A stretch of DNA of 64,000 nt from Plicaturopsis crispa FD-325 SS-3 (lineage: Eukaryota; Basidiomycota; Agaricomycetes; Amylocorticiales; Amylocorticiaceae): the NCBI GenBank assembly GCA_000827205.1, contig KN832560.1, forward strand, positions 399,478 to 463,477, read 5' to 3'. The first letter of the stretch is position 1, and the number at the start of each line of letters is the position of its first letter. Below are positions 39,640-52,496 of the stretch, piece by piece. The notes below the pieces were generated by a model, which saw only the letters and a list, made by a program, of their open reading frames with translations, did no database searches and was not told where the DNA came from. The translations under genes and the position numbers were made by a program.

Positions 39640-40390
39640 TCACCAGCGTTGGGGGTCGCCGAAATAGCGCTCCCATGCGTCCTTGCTGAGCACATGGACA
39701 GCAAAATCACCAGCATCCACTAAGGCCCACCCATTGTGATCCCGTCTTTTGGAATTCGGCGGCAGCGGCAACGGCGGTTGCATGGTCAAAAGCTACACTT
39801 GATCAGAATTCGCTTGTGGCCAAAGACAGAGTGTACACACTGTTTTTCGGATGACGCGCACAACGGACTCTATCGCACCGCGATTTTCTGTCCCCTCTTT
39901 GACCTATTGGAAAGCTCTGTGTCAAACCCAAAAGCGGCGACAATGTTGCACGTACCTGAGCCATTACGACCCAACTCCACACGCTTCCGGGGGGTTCATT
40001 CACACCCATGCCAGCATCTGTACCCCCGCGCTTTCTCCGCCCGTGTGGTAGCCTCCGGGGCAACGGAGGACCCATGGGCAATGATAACGGCGGACCAACT
40101 AGGAGCCGTGACTGGTCGAGGTGTGGTGATTGGGCGAGCATGACGTGCAGGTTGCGTATCGCCTCAGGAACATTGGAAGGCACCGAAGGTGCAGCTGGAC
40201 GCTGAGAGGGAGTTTCGGGCACATTTTTTAGGTGCGGAGGAGCGTGACGGTTAGAAAATGACGATTCTTCCGGGTCTACGAACCACGGAACCGATGAGGA
40301 GGACGGAACGGTGGAAAAATGCAAACACGAAGCCAGCGGGCGTTGTCGACATGCCTTGAGCGATAGCCCCAGTTTGCGCGCCGTCTGCAT
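39640..40390 (-). CDS. Mitochondrial ribosome-silencing factor-like protein (RsfS/Atp25 N-domain)
   Basis: RsfS-family proteins bind the large ribosomal subunit protein uL14; in yeast this domain is the N-terminal half of Atp25, needed for mitoribosome assembly. The ATG at 40390 gives a mitochondrial-type leader, MQTARKLGLSLKACRQRPLA. Then come VPWFVDPEESS, HAPPHLKNVPETP, VPEAIRNLHVMLAQSPHLDQ, GPPLPRRLPHGRRKRGGT and SVWSWVVMAQ. Exon 2 is VKEGTENRGAIESVVRVIRKT. Exon 3 is LLTMQPPLPLPPNSKRRDHN, then GWALVDAGDFAVHVLSKDAWERYFGD, the RsfS hallmark D-x-G-D-x-x-V-H-[IV]. It ends PQRW at 39640. There is no room for the C-terminal Atp25 mRNA-stabilising half, so this is the short form. It is divergent from SHR3 (235 bp). 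Confidence 0.83.
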
Positions 40391-40625
40391 AGTAGAATAT
40401 CGAACAGTCGTTGTCAACGACGTCAAGCGCGTCGAGGAGAAACTGCTTGTAAGGCGCGGAGTTTGAAATGGCAATTATACGCAAGGCACGTATACGTACG
40501 GCCGCCATAAATTTCAGCTGCTCCTGTTCTCTGAAGTCCACGGTCTGCGACGTCGCACACCTGCGCATCGTTCACCGAATAACGGCCAGCATAATCCAGC
40601 TGGAAAAGAGTTCAGACTCGTCGCA

Positions 40626-41401
40626 ATGGGTGTACGAGCCGGCATCGTTGTCTGTGTCACTTCCTTTCTTCTCGGTAAGTACTTAGTTTGCGCAGTTGTG
40701 CACCTCCTCGGTCTGACGTTTTCGTAATCAGGCTCCCTCTTCACGCACTGGATTGCCGACTCGTTGACGCTGTGGAAGTCGCCGGTGACTGACGAGCACC
40801 TGTGGACGGCTGCGACGTACTATTCCATTCTCGCCAAAAGCCCCGTCGAAATCGTCTATCTACTAGGCGCGGTAGTTGCACTCGGAGCTGCTACTATACT
40901 ATGGAGCCTTCGTGACGGCGAGGCAGGCAATCTGATGTTTGACGGCGGAAGCATATGTACGTGTCTTCATCTCGGATTACCGCATCTGAGCGCTTAACTT
41001 GTTACACAGTTTTATATGTCACGACGGTGTCGATGTACATGTACAACGTGATACCCAGTCAGTTCATTGAATCCCTCCATGTGAATACGAACTCAATCTC
41101 ATCTCATATAGATGTCCTCGCCAAATTTACGCTGTTACCTGCACACCAACTCCATGAAGCGTTCCCGAAGACGTTGCGATCGCCTACACTCGAACTGGCC
41201 TCCAACCACCTCATCTCCAGCGTCGCGCTCACCGGTGTTCTCGTTCTACAAGCGGGCCGGCTGTGGGTTGAGCGTTCTGACGTTGAAGATGAGGGCGAAG
41301 TAGCAGGGGATGACTCCGAAGGGCGACGCGAGAAGTCGCCGCAGTCCGATGGGGGCAAGGCGAAGAACACTGCAAGGGCTGGGGTGCAGAAACAGAAGTA
41401 G
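40626..41401 (+). CDS. SHR3: ER membrane chaperone Shr3, amino acid permease packaging
   Basis: Shr3 is a polytopic ER protein that keeps amino acid permeases from aggregating before COPII export. The ATG at 40626 starts MGVRAGIVVCVTSFLLG; exon 1 (40626-40674) joins in phase to exon 2 at 40734 (SLFTHWIADSLTLWKSPVTDEHLWTAATYYSIL). Further helices: SPVEIVYLLGAVVALGAAT, DGGSIFLYVTTVSMYMYN, and HLISSVALTGVLVLQAGRL. The loop residues L-W-x-A-x-x-Y-Y and D-G-G/x-S-[IL] match the family. The hydrophilic C-tail is acidic then basic (KSPQSDGGKAKN). It has three short introns. It converges on LETM1 with 214 bp between stops. Confidence 0.86.
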
Positions 41402-41615
41402 GGGCGAGTCTGAGACATCATCTTTTTTCACTACCACAAGCACTGTTCAACTGGATATTCTATGTAGCTTCCGTTCTTACGCCGCATGATACCGTCCATC
41501 TCGTCTGTATCATATTTGCTTGTCGTTGTAATTTATTACTAGGTGTCGACAAAATGGCCCGCAGGACGCGAAATGCAATGAAGGCATCTACAAATATTAG
41601 TCTAAAGAAATAGTT

Positions 41616-43918
<2,303 letters not shown>

Positions 43919-44855
43919 AAGCAGCGCAGACGATATCGATATGTTATAGTGAATCCAGCTTGACTTGTGAGATGGAATTAGAAAGAGAGACTGGAGATAT
44001 TTTTTGAGGGGAAATTTCACTAGTGGTCACGGTGCCCGTGCCGAGCCGACGCGCTGTTTCTGGTCTGTTGCAAGTTCGCGGAGTGTCAATTTCATTCTCG
44101 TCCATGGCAGCACGGTGGGCCAGAATAAATCGAATAATTCAAGGACGACTCTACTTTACACCTATACAATAGCAAGGCATACCTTGAAGTATAAAACCGT
44201 ACTTAAATAGTCCTTCACGTCTACAGCCGGGGAGGGCCCGTATCGAGGGGTTTTCTGTAGGTCGCTCTCGGTGGCGCCGTTTGCTTCGCTGAGGCCCATA
44301 GACCATCGATGGATGGTTTACAGCGAAGTAAACGGTGCACTCGTGACCCACCTGCAGAAGGCTCTGAGGCCCGTATCCTCTCTAAGGGCTCGCGTGATGA
44401 CATCTTCATAGGACCTTATCATTTTGTTTCTTTTTCCGTCGCCAGTTTTTATCGCTTGCACACCGGTGAGTGTAGGTGCACGGTAGGTGATAAGCAGGCA
44501 GGTATATAGTATAAGTCCAAGGAAAACCTTCAAGACCATCTAGGCATCAGCATTGGTTATTATGGCTATATAGGGAAGTACATACAAGGTGCGAATGCAA
44601 GATGCTCAAGCCAACGACAATGGAGACTGGGATTGCTCCTGTGTGTAGTGGAATAGGGTGCGGGGTAGTATATGTATATGCAAGTAAGTAGTTTGGTATG
44701 AAGAATATAGTGGATACCAACGGAAGGGCTAGTGTCCGATGCTAAATGAAGTACGGATAAAGAATTGGAGCATGAGCAGTGGTCGACTCGATATCGAGAT
44801 GTGGGAGAACGAGGTAGCCAGTGTTATGAAGTCCACGGATGTGCATGTGTGTGTC
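43919..44855. other. Spacer with a possible small hydrophobic coding fragment
   Basis: This 937-bp gap lies upstream of LETM1. On the minus strand, pieces near 44640-44580 (GAIPVSIVVGLSILHSHL) and 44539-44318 (MVLKVFLGLILYTCLLITYR and onward) can be joined across gtatgt...cctag into two hydrophobic segments. No start, no clear upstream exon and no family are evident, so I do not call a gene. It could be a decayed membrane-protein fragment or the 3' UTR of the next gene. Confidence 0.3.
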
Positions 44856-45654
44856 CTAGTCGAAGTGCATCCAATGGCCCTTGGCGCCGAGTTTACACTT
44901 CTCACAGTCCGAGCGCGGGCCCATCGTGAAGCGCTGTTTCCGGGTAGCCGTCGGAGACGCAGGCAGTGCGGTCTGGAAAGGGTCTGAAGACGTGGTTTCA
45001 AGCTGTGTGTTTGGGAAGGCTGCTTGGAACGGTGCAGAGGGCGTGGCAGGGTGGATGTTGATAGAGGGCGGCTGCGGTACGTCGGACTGAGGCTGTGCTT
45101 GATCGGTGGGCGTGAACGGCGGAGGCGGGTGGCCATAGCTAGGGTGATACTGCGTGGATTCCGGGGTCGAAATCTGGATGATAGGCCTCTGGTCGGGTGC
45201 TCCGGAACTGGTCTCAGCTGGCTGGTCGTCTACACTCTGAGCACAGGTTCAGTGTCTAGTCGGATCCACTTCAGAAATAACCTGACGTGCGTACCATGCT
45301 TTCATCGGCATCACGGAACAATGGGCTGTCAATCGTTAGGCCGCCGGTCTGCTGTACCCAGTCATCCGACGGGCGGCGAGGGGCGCTACTCGAGCTCAGG
45401 CTAGCATTGCTCTGGAATCCCGAAAGATGTGAAGGCTGTTGTGGCAGTATCCCCGATCCCGTGGCCACCGCAAGGCGTTTCTACATATCGCATGCATGTC
45501 AGCGAACGTTGGACGATACGGGAAATAGGGAGTTGCGCACGGTGTGTCGGTCAGAGGGACTAGGAGAGTCGTTAGGTGATCGTGCACGCTTTTTTGAAGA
45601 GTACGAACGCATTGTACGGAAGGAAGGCGAGTGCATGTCAATTTCCATGGTCAT
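44856..45654 (-). CDS. Small Ser/Pro-rich protein with C-terminal C-x2-C-x6-H-x2-H tail
   Basis: I do not recognise the family by name. The ATG at 45654 gives MTMEIDMHSPSFRTMRSYSS, followed by KKRARSPNDSPSPSDRH, a likely nuclear signal with SP sites. After two introns come KRLAVATGSGILPQQPSHLS, DDWVQQTGGLTIDSPLFRDAD, a Pro-rich stretch (IQISTPESTQYHPSYGHPPP) and the tail RKQRFTMGPRSDCEKCKLG then AKGHWMHFD. The tail fits C-x2-C-x6-H-x2-H, a spacing that could bind zinc, and resembles a conserved C-terminus I have seen in otherwise disordered fungal proteins. Size is about 200 aa. The open frame upstream of 45654 has no ATG. It is divergent from trehalose phosphorylase. Function unknown. Confidence 0.6.
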
Positions 45655-46301
45655 TTGTAGCCAGAGAGGGTGGCAACGATTTTCGTTGTGGGATTTGAGA
45701 GCAAGACGCGATCGCCTGTAGACGCGTCCGTGTAAAGTGGCCTGTACATGTATTGGCGCCGAGCAAACTTCTTCTTTGGCCACCGATGGACCACGCGAGA
45801 TTTTTCGTGGGTTTGTTTCTGACCTTTATCTTGCTTTATTGAAGAAAATCGTTGTCCTTGTCTTGTCCTTGGTCTATGCGTCCGTGTGAGGATCCGTCCG
45901 AGAGATATTCTCGTTCAGTTTAGGGTTCAGACAAGGTCCTGAAACGCGAACGCTCCGTTGGACCCACAGCTACCGTCAATGACTCTGGTCGCTGTTCTCC
46001 GGGCTACTATCACATCTATGAGCAAGCCTGGTCTTTGACCCTGAACCAGAGCGTTGCAACGATGCAGAGCCCATGCAGAGCCCTGCAGCGAGGACTTGGT
46101 ATGATTTATTTCGAGGGCCGGCCAAGGACGGTTTCACGGTGGTGTGACGTCGTCTGGCCCCTGAGCCTGGGCTGGACTCGGGATGTGAACGAGGCTGGAA
46201 TACCCAAACGCATTTCACACCTTGACTGCACGCCCTCTCGTTTGCGCGACTATAAATCAACAGGACGCAGCTCTCTTCACCACCACAACAACATCGTAAA
46301 C
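45655..46301. promoter_or_regulatory. Divergent promoter region, orphan gene and trehalose phosphorylase
   Basis: These 647 bp contain TATAAAT at 46251-46257, 45 bp before the trehalose phosphorylase ATG, followed by a CA-rich leader. No gene is seen. Confidence 0.5.
46251..46257 (+). promoter_or_regulatory. TATA box of trehalose phosphorylase gene
   Basis: TATAAAT sits 45 bp upstream of the start codon, which implies a short leader and an inducible promoter. Confidence 0.5.
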
Positions 46302-48830
46302 ATGGCATCCTCCAATCCTAACCGCAAAAGTCAGGAGTTCTCGTCCAAACCTTCGCTCGCTCTGCGCCGCAGGATATCCAGCACTACGGGCAAATCGCTA
46401 GATGATATCAAGGCAGAGTTCTCTCATCTGACCGTAAGGCATCGGCACACTCTTCATGATCGCGTCGCTAACTCTTTCATTTCATAGCCAATGTGGGCTG
46501 GTATCGCCGGCGCAGTCGTCAACGATGGCGCGTCGCTTGAAATCGCCATATCCATCCACGACTCGGTGTACAACACCGATTACACGTCTTTTGTCGTGCC
46601 CTGGACTCAGGGTCTTGACCAGAGCGAAGAAATAGAAGCACACGTACTCAAAAACTTGCGTACGTTCGAACGCGAACATCTGTGCAAGTTCTTGGGCGCG
46701 GGCGTCACGCTCTCCCTGCTCCGCGAGGTCCGTCGACATTTATTTCCGTTGCGACATCCGTACTGACGTGTGTCTCGCAGTCCCCTAACTTGTGCACGCG
46801 TCTCTGGCTCGGCGCCGACATAGTTCCCGTCGTGTTCAACATCAAGCCCTTCCACACCGACTCCGTTACGCGCCCGAACATCAGGCACCGCATCTCCTCG
46901 ACCACAGGCTCATACGTGCCATCCGGCACAGAGACGCCCACCCTCTACGTCGATCAATCCGTGCTCAACTCTGACACGAACCATCTCTCCGTCCCGGGCG
47001 TGGCCAAACGCCTCCCTCTCCCACGCACGGTTGACGAGCAGGCGGACTCGGCTGCGCGCAAAAGCATCATGTTCTTTGGGCCCAACAATAATCCCCGTCT
47101 CATGATTGGCCCGCGCAACCAGGTCGCCGTGGACGCGGGCGGCAAGATACACCTGATCGATGATTTGGAGGAATATAGGCGCACGGTGGGCCCGGGAACG
47201 TGGGCCGCTGTTATAAAGCTCGCAGAGGAACTTCGTGAGAAGAAAGTCAAGATCGGCTTTTTCTCAAGTACGCCGCAGGGTGGAGGCGTGGCTCTTGTAA
47301 GTGCTGCGTATAAGCGGCTAGGATGACAGCTGACGAAATTCGCAGATGAGACACGCGTTAATTAGGTTTTTGACCGCGTTGGACGTTGACGTAGCTTGGT
47401 ATGTTGCTACCTTTGTCCGCTTCTTCATTTGCCTGATCATTTCCCAGGTACGTGCCGAACCCGTCACCGAGCGTCTTCCGGACAACCAAGAACAACCACA
47501 ACATCCTCCAAGGCGTCGCGGACCCTAACCTGCGCCTCACCGATGAGGCCAAGGCAAACTTTGATGAGTGGATACAGAAGAACGGCTTGCGCTGGACCTC
47601 AGAGGGCGGCCCCCTCGCCGCTGGCGGTATCGACGTTGCTTTTGTCGGTACGTGGGCACTTTTTCTTTTGGTAAGATCGCAGACTAACATCCCACCAGAT
47701 GACCCCCAGATGCCCGGGCTAATTCCCCTCATCCGCAAAGTGCGGCCGGAGGTGCCAGTCGTGTACCGCTCGCACATCGAGATTCGCAGCGATCTCGTTC
47801 ACGTAGAAGGCTCGCCGCAGGAAGAGGTGTGGAAGTATCTGTGGAACAACATCCAGCTCGCAGATCTATTCATCTCCCACCCCGTATCCAAATTCGTACC
47901 AAGCGACGTGCCGATAGAGATGCTTGGCCTACTCCCCGCCGCGACGGATTGGCTCGACGGGTTGAACAAGCCGCTCAACAAGTGGGACACGCAGTACTAC
48001 ATGGGCGAGTTCCGGGCGCTGTGCGCGAAGGAGAAGATGAACGAGCTTGAATGGCCGAAGCGGGACTATGTCGTGCAGATTGCGCGCTTCGATCCGAGCA
48101 AAGGCATTCCAGATGTCATCGACTCTTATGCGCGCTTCCGAGCACTCCTTGCCAGCGAGGGCAAGGACGACAAGCCACAGTTGTTGATCGGTGGGCACAG
48201 CGCAGTAGACGACCCTGATGCAAGCATCATCTACGACGAGGTAAGCTTCCCTATCCCTCGTTTCGAATTACAAGTCGATGTTGACGCGCCTCGCAGACCA
48301 TGCAGCTGATCTATTCCGAAAAATACAAGGAGTACGCGAAGGACATCGTGGTGGTCCGCGTCCCGCCGAGCGACCAGCTCCTGAACGTGCTCCTCGCGAA
48401 CGCGAAGGTCGCGCTGCAGCTTTCCACGCGCGAGGGCTTCGAGGTCAAAGTCTCCGAGGCGCTGCATGCCGGCATCCCCGTCGTCGCGTCGCGCGCAGGC
48501 GGGATCCCGCTGCAGGTTGAGCACGGGAAGTCCGGGTACCTTACGCCGCCCGGCGACTCCGCGGCCGTCGCGAAATACCTGCACGCGCTGTACACGGACC
48601 CCGCTCTGCACAAGGAGATGAGTGAGTATGCGCGCACGCATGTGAGCGACGAGGTCGGCACGGTGGGGAATGCCGCGGCGTGGATGTATCTTGCGGTGAT
48701 GTACAACCGCGGGGTGAAGGTGCAGCCGAAGGGCGCGTGGATTAATGACTTGATGCGCAAGGAGACTGGGGAGGAGTATGCGCAGGGGGAGCCGCGGTTG
48801 CCCCGCGGTGGACTGGACATGCAGGGATAA
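46302..48830 (+). CDS. Trehalose phosphorylase (retaining, GT4; clock-controlled gene-9 type)
   Basis: The enzyme reversibly splits trehalose with phosphate into glucose and alpha-glucose 1-phosphate, in the cytosol, and is typical of mushrooms. Exon 1 (46302-46433) encodes MASSNPNRKSQEFSSKPSLA; exon 2 (46488-46727) continues MWAGIAGAVVNDGASLEIAIS. The middle shows KIGFFSSTPQGGGVALMRHA, LDVDVAWYVPNPSPSVFRTTKNNHNILQG and PVVYRSHIEIRSDL. The GT-B C-terminal domain has VVQIARFDPSKGIPDVIDSYARF, PQLLIGGHSAVDDPD and the donor-site E-x7-E motif in STREGFEVKVSEALHAGIPV. It ends RLPRGGLDMQG. Length near 735 aa fits Pleurotus and Grifola enzymes. Introns are few and short. Confidence 0.95.
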
Positions 48831-48967
48831 GACCCGACTACACGCTTTCTTCACTTTCATGATCATGGACGGTTTCCAAAGGACTTGTAGACTTCTTTTG
48901 TAACAACAACAATAATTGTACAACAACATTCCCGATACATCATCCAGTGATACACAGCAGTACTTTG

Positions 48968-50555
48968 TCAAGGTGTCGGCTCCAAGCCAGGATCGAAATC
49001 TTTGGGGAACACTTGCCTGACATTGATATTGATACGTGTTGTCTTCAGATATTCCGCGTAGGGTTCCCAGTCCAAGTCCCCTGCGCTCAGATGTAGGGGT
49101 AATGTGCCCTCGAGAATGCGCGGTACACCTAAAAATACGAGAGTTTCAGGACTATAAGGGGCATGCACTGAGCGGGGGATGCACTGACCATGATATGCTC
49201 TCCGGCATGCAGGCCCAGACATTATAACGACGTCCCCGGAACGGAGGAGGATCGGGGTAGGTGCCTCATCTCGGGTCAGTCCGCCTATGAGGAATATGGC
49301 GGCATTTCCGAGACTATTGGTTATTCAGGGATCAGCGGACGGAGAGCAGTGGTGTGACAGGCAGAAAACGCACGAGACAGACACGAGCGGGGATGTGTGG
49401 CATACTTCGGAGCGGTCGACGTGGGCCATCAGCGTATCCTTACAGAGCATTAATTATGGGCAAATCGATGCAATCGAGGACCTACATTGGTTTGGTAGAA
49501 GTTAACGATTCCCGCGTCAGGCTCTGCATATACAGTGTAAGGGGCATGCTTATAATCTTGTGTATAAATTCGTTACCGTAGGTTTGATCCCATTTCCTCC
49601 AATCAGGATCATCACCCCACCCGTCCGTATCGGTGCCGTCTCCAAACACGTCCCCCCAGTTCACCGACTCCACCGCCCGTCTACACAGATTCCTTACAAG
49701 CGGATCAACCGCCTGCTTCCCCTTGGAGAAATCATATTGTTTGGTACCCCAGTGATAAAACCACCCGATATTCGCCCAGCGCAGCTTACGGAGTAGAGCG
49801 CGGGCGGGTGCGGGGCGTGCGCTCGGAGATGGCGGCGGCGGCGGCTTTGGCACCGTCTTCAGCTCATGAAAATTTGAGGGCGAGGCGGGGGCGTTGGATA
49901 TCAACGTCCGCGGACCTGTGGGCGCAGGAGACGCGGGCACTGTCGACGTCGACGTCGAAGCAAGGGGCTGTATAACTGTTTCTTGACCTGTGAGTTTTGT
50001 TTCCATGATGGTATCCCAGAGTCCTTCTGGGGGGAGCGCGTAGTGAATATCAAGATTGGTTTTGTTCGGGTGCCGTGCGTGATCGCGTATGGACCAGCGA
50101 ACGAGCTGTTTCTGCTGGTCGAGTGGTACGAAAGCTGGCAATATAACCAGTCCTGTAATATCGACACGATATACAGAGAAATTAACACTTTATTTAAAAG
50201 ACCTTGTACAGGACGCCGCACCGGGGATGCGAGGAACAACGTATGCCTTCTTGTCCTGGAGCCCTCCTTCATCTGAAGCCTTGTTTTTCTGCATTATTTC
50301 TCGATGTTGGACGGCAGCTGAGCGGCCGGTCCATCCAGCCTGACACGTTTCATCTGCTCGTGAATGGTCCAAAGTAGCCAGATCCAGGACGTCAGATAGA
50401 TCAGGAGGCGGAAAGCGAGCCTTGTATCGTTTTTCTGCGGCGCGAAATGGTGTCCAGGCCACCTCGACTTCGGGATTCCTATTTTTGGTGGACTTCAAGT
50501 GCTGTTTGCGCGCTTTCTTGTAGCCGGCACTGGTGTGATTTTGAGCCTCAGACAT
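48968..50555 (-). CDS. ALKBH1-like 2-oxoglutarate/Fe(II) dioxygenase
   Basis: AlkB-family enzymes oxidatively demethylate nucleic acids; ALKBH1 acts on tRNA and DNA bases. The ATG at 50555 gives MSEAQNHTSAGYKKARKQHL, then VAWTPFRAAEKRYKARFPPPD and KAYVVPRIPG. The next exon reads GLVILPAFVPLDQQKQLVRWS and later LRKLRWANIGWFYHWGTKQYD. The catalytic core has DAGIVNFYQ, KDTLMAHVDRSE (H-x-D), a GDVVIMSG strand, CRRAYHGVPRI with the distal His, and TTRININVRQVF with the 2OG-binding R-x5-R. All Fe and 2OG ligands are kept, so activity is expected. A Pro-rich insert (KPPPPPSPSARPAP) lies between the lid and the core. It is divergent from the RNase III-like gene (261 bp). Confidence 0.9.
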
Positions 50556-50659
50556 GAGTTATGTAGTGTATCTAAAATGAACAGTACTCAGCCTGTACTG
50601 TACTGCGAGTTCGACGTTCAACTGTTTACTTTCGGCGGCACCTGATGATTTTCTTACAT

Positions 50660-50665
50660 CACGTG
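50660..50665. promoter_or_regulatory. CACGTG E-box in the ALKBH1/RNase III-like shared promoter
   Basis: TCACGTGAC lies midway between divergent start codons. It is a consensus bHLH site and similar sites occur at 17072, 52350 and 62503. Confidence 0.4.
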
Positions 50666-50816
50666 ACTGCCCCGCGTCTGGTTATAACTGAATTTCGCAA
50701 CCAAAGAATTCTGCAACTGCTTTCTTCCGTACCCATCCTCCCACTCATTAGCTACCCGCCAGCCACGAGACTATTCTTGACGAATATCTATATTGTGTAT
50801 CAACACTCTACATACT

Positions 50817-51906
50817 ATGTCTACCCAGCAAACTACCGACTCGGGCTCCACCCACACATATCGCACCGGGCTTCAAACCGCCGCCCTCGCCTTCTCAGCG
50901 GAGGCTTTCTGCCTACCCGAAATCGACGGACAAATCCTGTATCTCTCTGGGCACGCCGTCAGGCTCGCCATCAACGTCGCGCAGGAACATCTCAGAGGGT
51001 TCTGCCTGCACCTACTATTATCTGATTACCACTTTGAAGAAATGCGGGTCCATTCGGTGAGTCACGGCTGCTCCTTCCGTCGTTGTTTGCCTTTGTAACT
51101 CTTATCTAAGATGGTGGCGGACGTCATGTCTTCCGAAGAGACCCTGTCTCATCTGGCGGGATATTCGCTCAACCCTTCGTTGACGAGATGTATCCATCCC
51201 GCAGAACTTCTAAAGATGATGTTCGGGGTTATGATCCAAGAAAAAGGTTACGACTCGGCGATGGAGTGGTACCAGAGCTTCTTTGGGCCTCTCCTTGACC
51301 AGCTCATGCAGTCCATTCGTGCTGGGCAACATCCGTAAGCACAGCTTTCATGCTTGCACCTCAAAGGTTGGGTGATGCTAAGATTGTGGTTTGTGAATAG
51401 CCAGGACGAGGGTATTAAGGGGGTGATTCTCAAACAGAGAGCGTAGGCCGTTTTTTCTTCTGTGATCTTCCACATACTGACTTTTTTGTCAATGCAATAG
51501 TAAGCGCTCCGGCTCCAATAAAAGGCCCCGCGAGGCTGCGAGCCCATTGCCCGCGCCGAAGAGGTCGCGCACCAGTACATATACCGCCGTAGATGGTATG
51601 TATCTGTCTACTGCTTCGTTCTGTATCGATTTTGGTCGTTGACCACCGGAATCTTTTTAGATGACTCGTGGATCGACGGCCCGAGTTTCGTGGACTCCCG
51701 CCCAGAACAACTGGGAGAATCGAGTAAGGAACTCATCAACGATCTACCCATTCACTACCGAGGCTGAGAAAATCATTTACTGTATAGGCAATTCGTCGTC
51801 TTCGAGGCACGCGCAGCTCACGGCTGTCGAACTCGGCATGCCCAAGGCCGCTGGCGATGCGGCTGTCGAGACGCGCCGGAAACTCCAGGCTCGCCCTTCA
51901 ATGTAG
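50817..51906 (+). CDS. Degenerate RNase III-fold protein with basic nuclear-type tail
   Basis: Exons 50817-51056, 51111-51334, 51401 onward, and 51501 onward join in phase. The start is MSTQQTTDSGSTHTYRTGLQ. The helical region reads LPEIDGQILYLSGHAVRLAI, the place of the RNase III signature (E-x-x-E-F-L-G-D-A-[VL]-L), then VADVMSSEETLSHLAGYSLNP (the L-V-x-N-x-x-L-A-x-x-A block) and PAELLKMMFGVMIQEKGYDSAMEWYQSFF (the F-E-A-x-x-G-A block). The catalytic Asp is His, the signature Glu-rich turn is lost, and the second-site Glu is Met, so cleavage is not expected. The tail has KRSGSNKRPREAASPLPAPKRSR-type basic clusters, a bipartite nuclear signal, and ends VETRRKLQARPSM. No dsRNA-binding domain is seen. 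The fold call is by pattern and is moderate. Confidence 0.5.
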
Positions 51907-52496
51907 ACTTCCCATGCGATCCTAAGAATTTTGTCTCCCATTCCTCCCGTGTCTTCGCGACTCCCCATATATCATCACACGCACTACCAGACCTTCCTTC
52001 CCATAATTACAACCTATACCGACCTGCATCACATGTACTACCCCACAAATATACCCAACCTGTCCGCGCTTGAATTTGTACAGTAGCCCTCGACAACTCT
52101 TCATGATTGCCAGATTTATCGAACTACAACGTTGGACTCAGTCTCGGACCCTTGTGTATATGCCCAAGTGCTTCATGCGTCAGCGTCATAGCTGAGATCC
52201 CTGAGTCTGCACACATAAGAATAACTGTTCTGTTTATATGGTTACCTATAACACTCCAGGCGACGTATCTATTGCAATTGGGCGAGGCCGAGTGGTGAAG
52301 CAACTTCAAGCTGAACGTTGAGCTGAAGCTCGAAGCGGAAAGATTGCAGCACGTGCACGGCCGGTCCTGCCTCCGAGCCAATCAGATCGCGCGCTCAGCA
52401 AAATCTTGACCGATCGAGGAGCCGCACAAATCACTCTGCTATAAAACATTCAGCTACAATATAAGGCTGCACCATATATAATCGGGGCCGTACACC
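51907..52496. promoter_or_regulatory. Intergenic upstream of POL5, with CACGTG box
   Basis: These 590 bp lie between two plus-strand genes. GCACGTGC at 52349-52356 is 141 bp from the POL5 ATG. The remainder is AT-rich 3' UTR-like sequence without a gene. Confidence 0.4.

Noticed and set aside
45655-45783. Upstream extension of the zinc-tail orphan frame
   Set aside because: The frame is open but has no ATG; the first ATG is at 45654.
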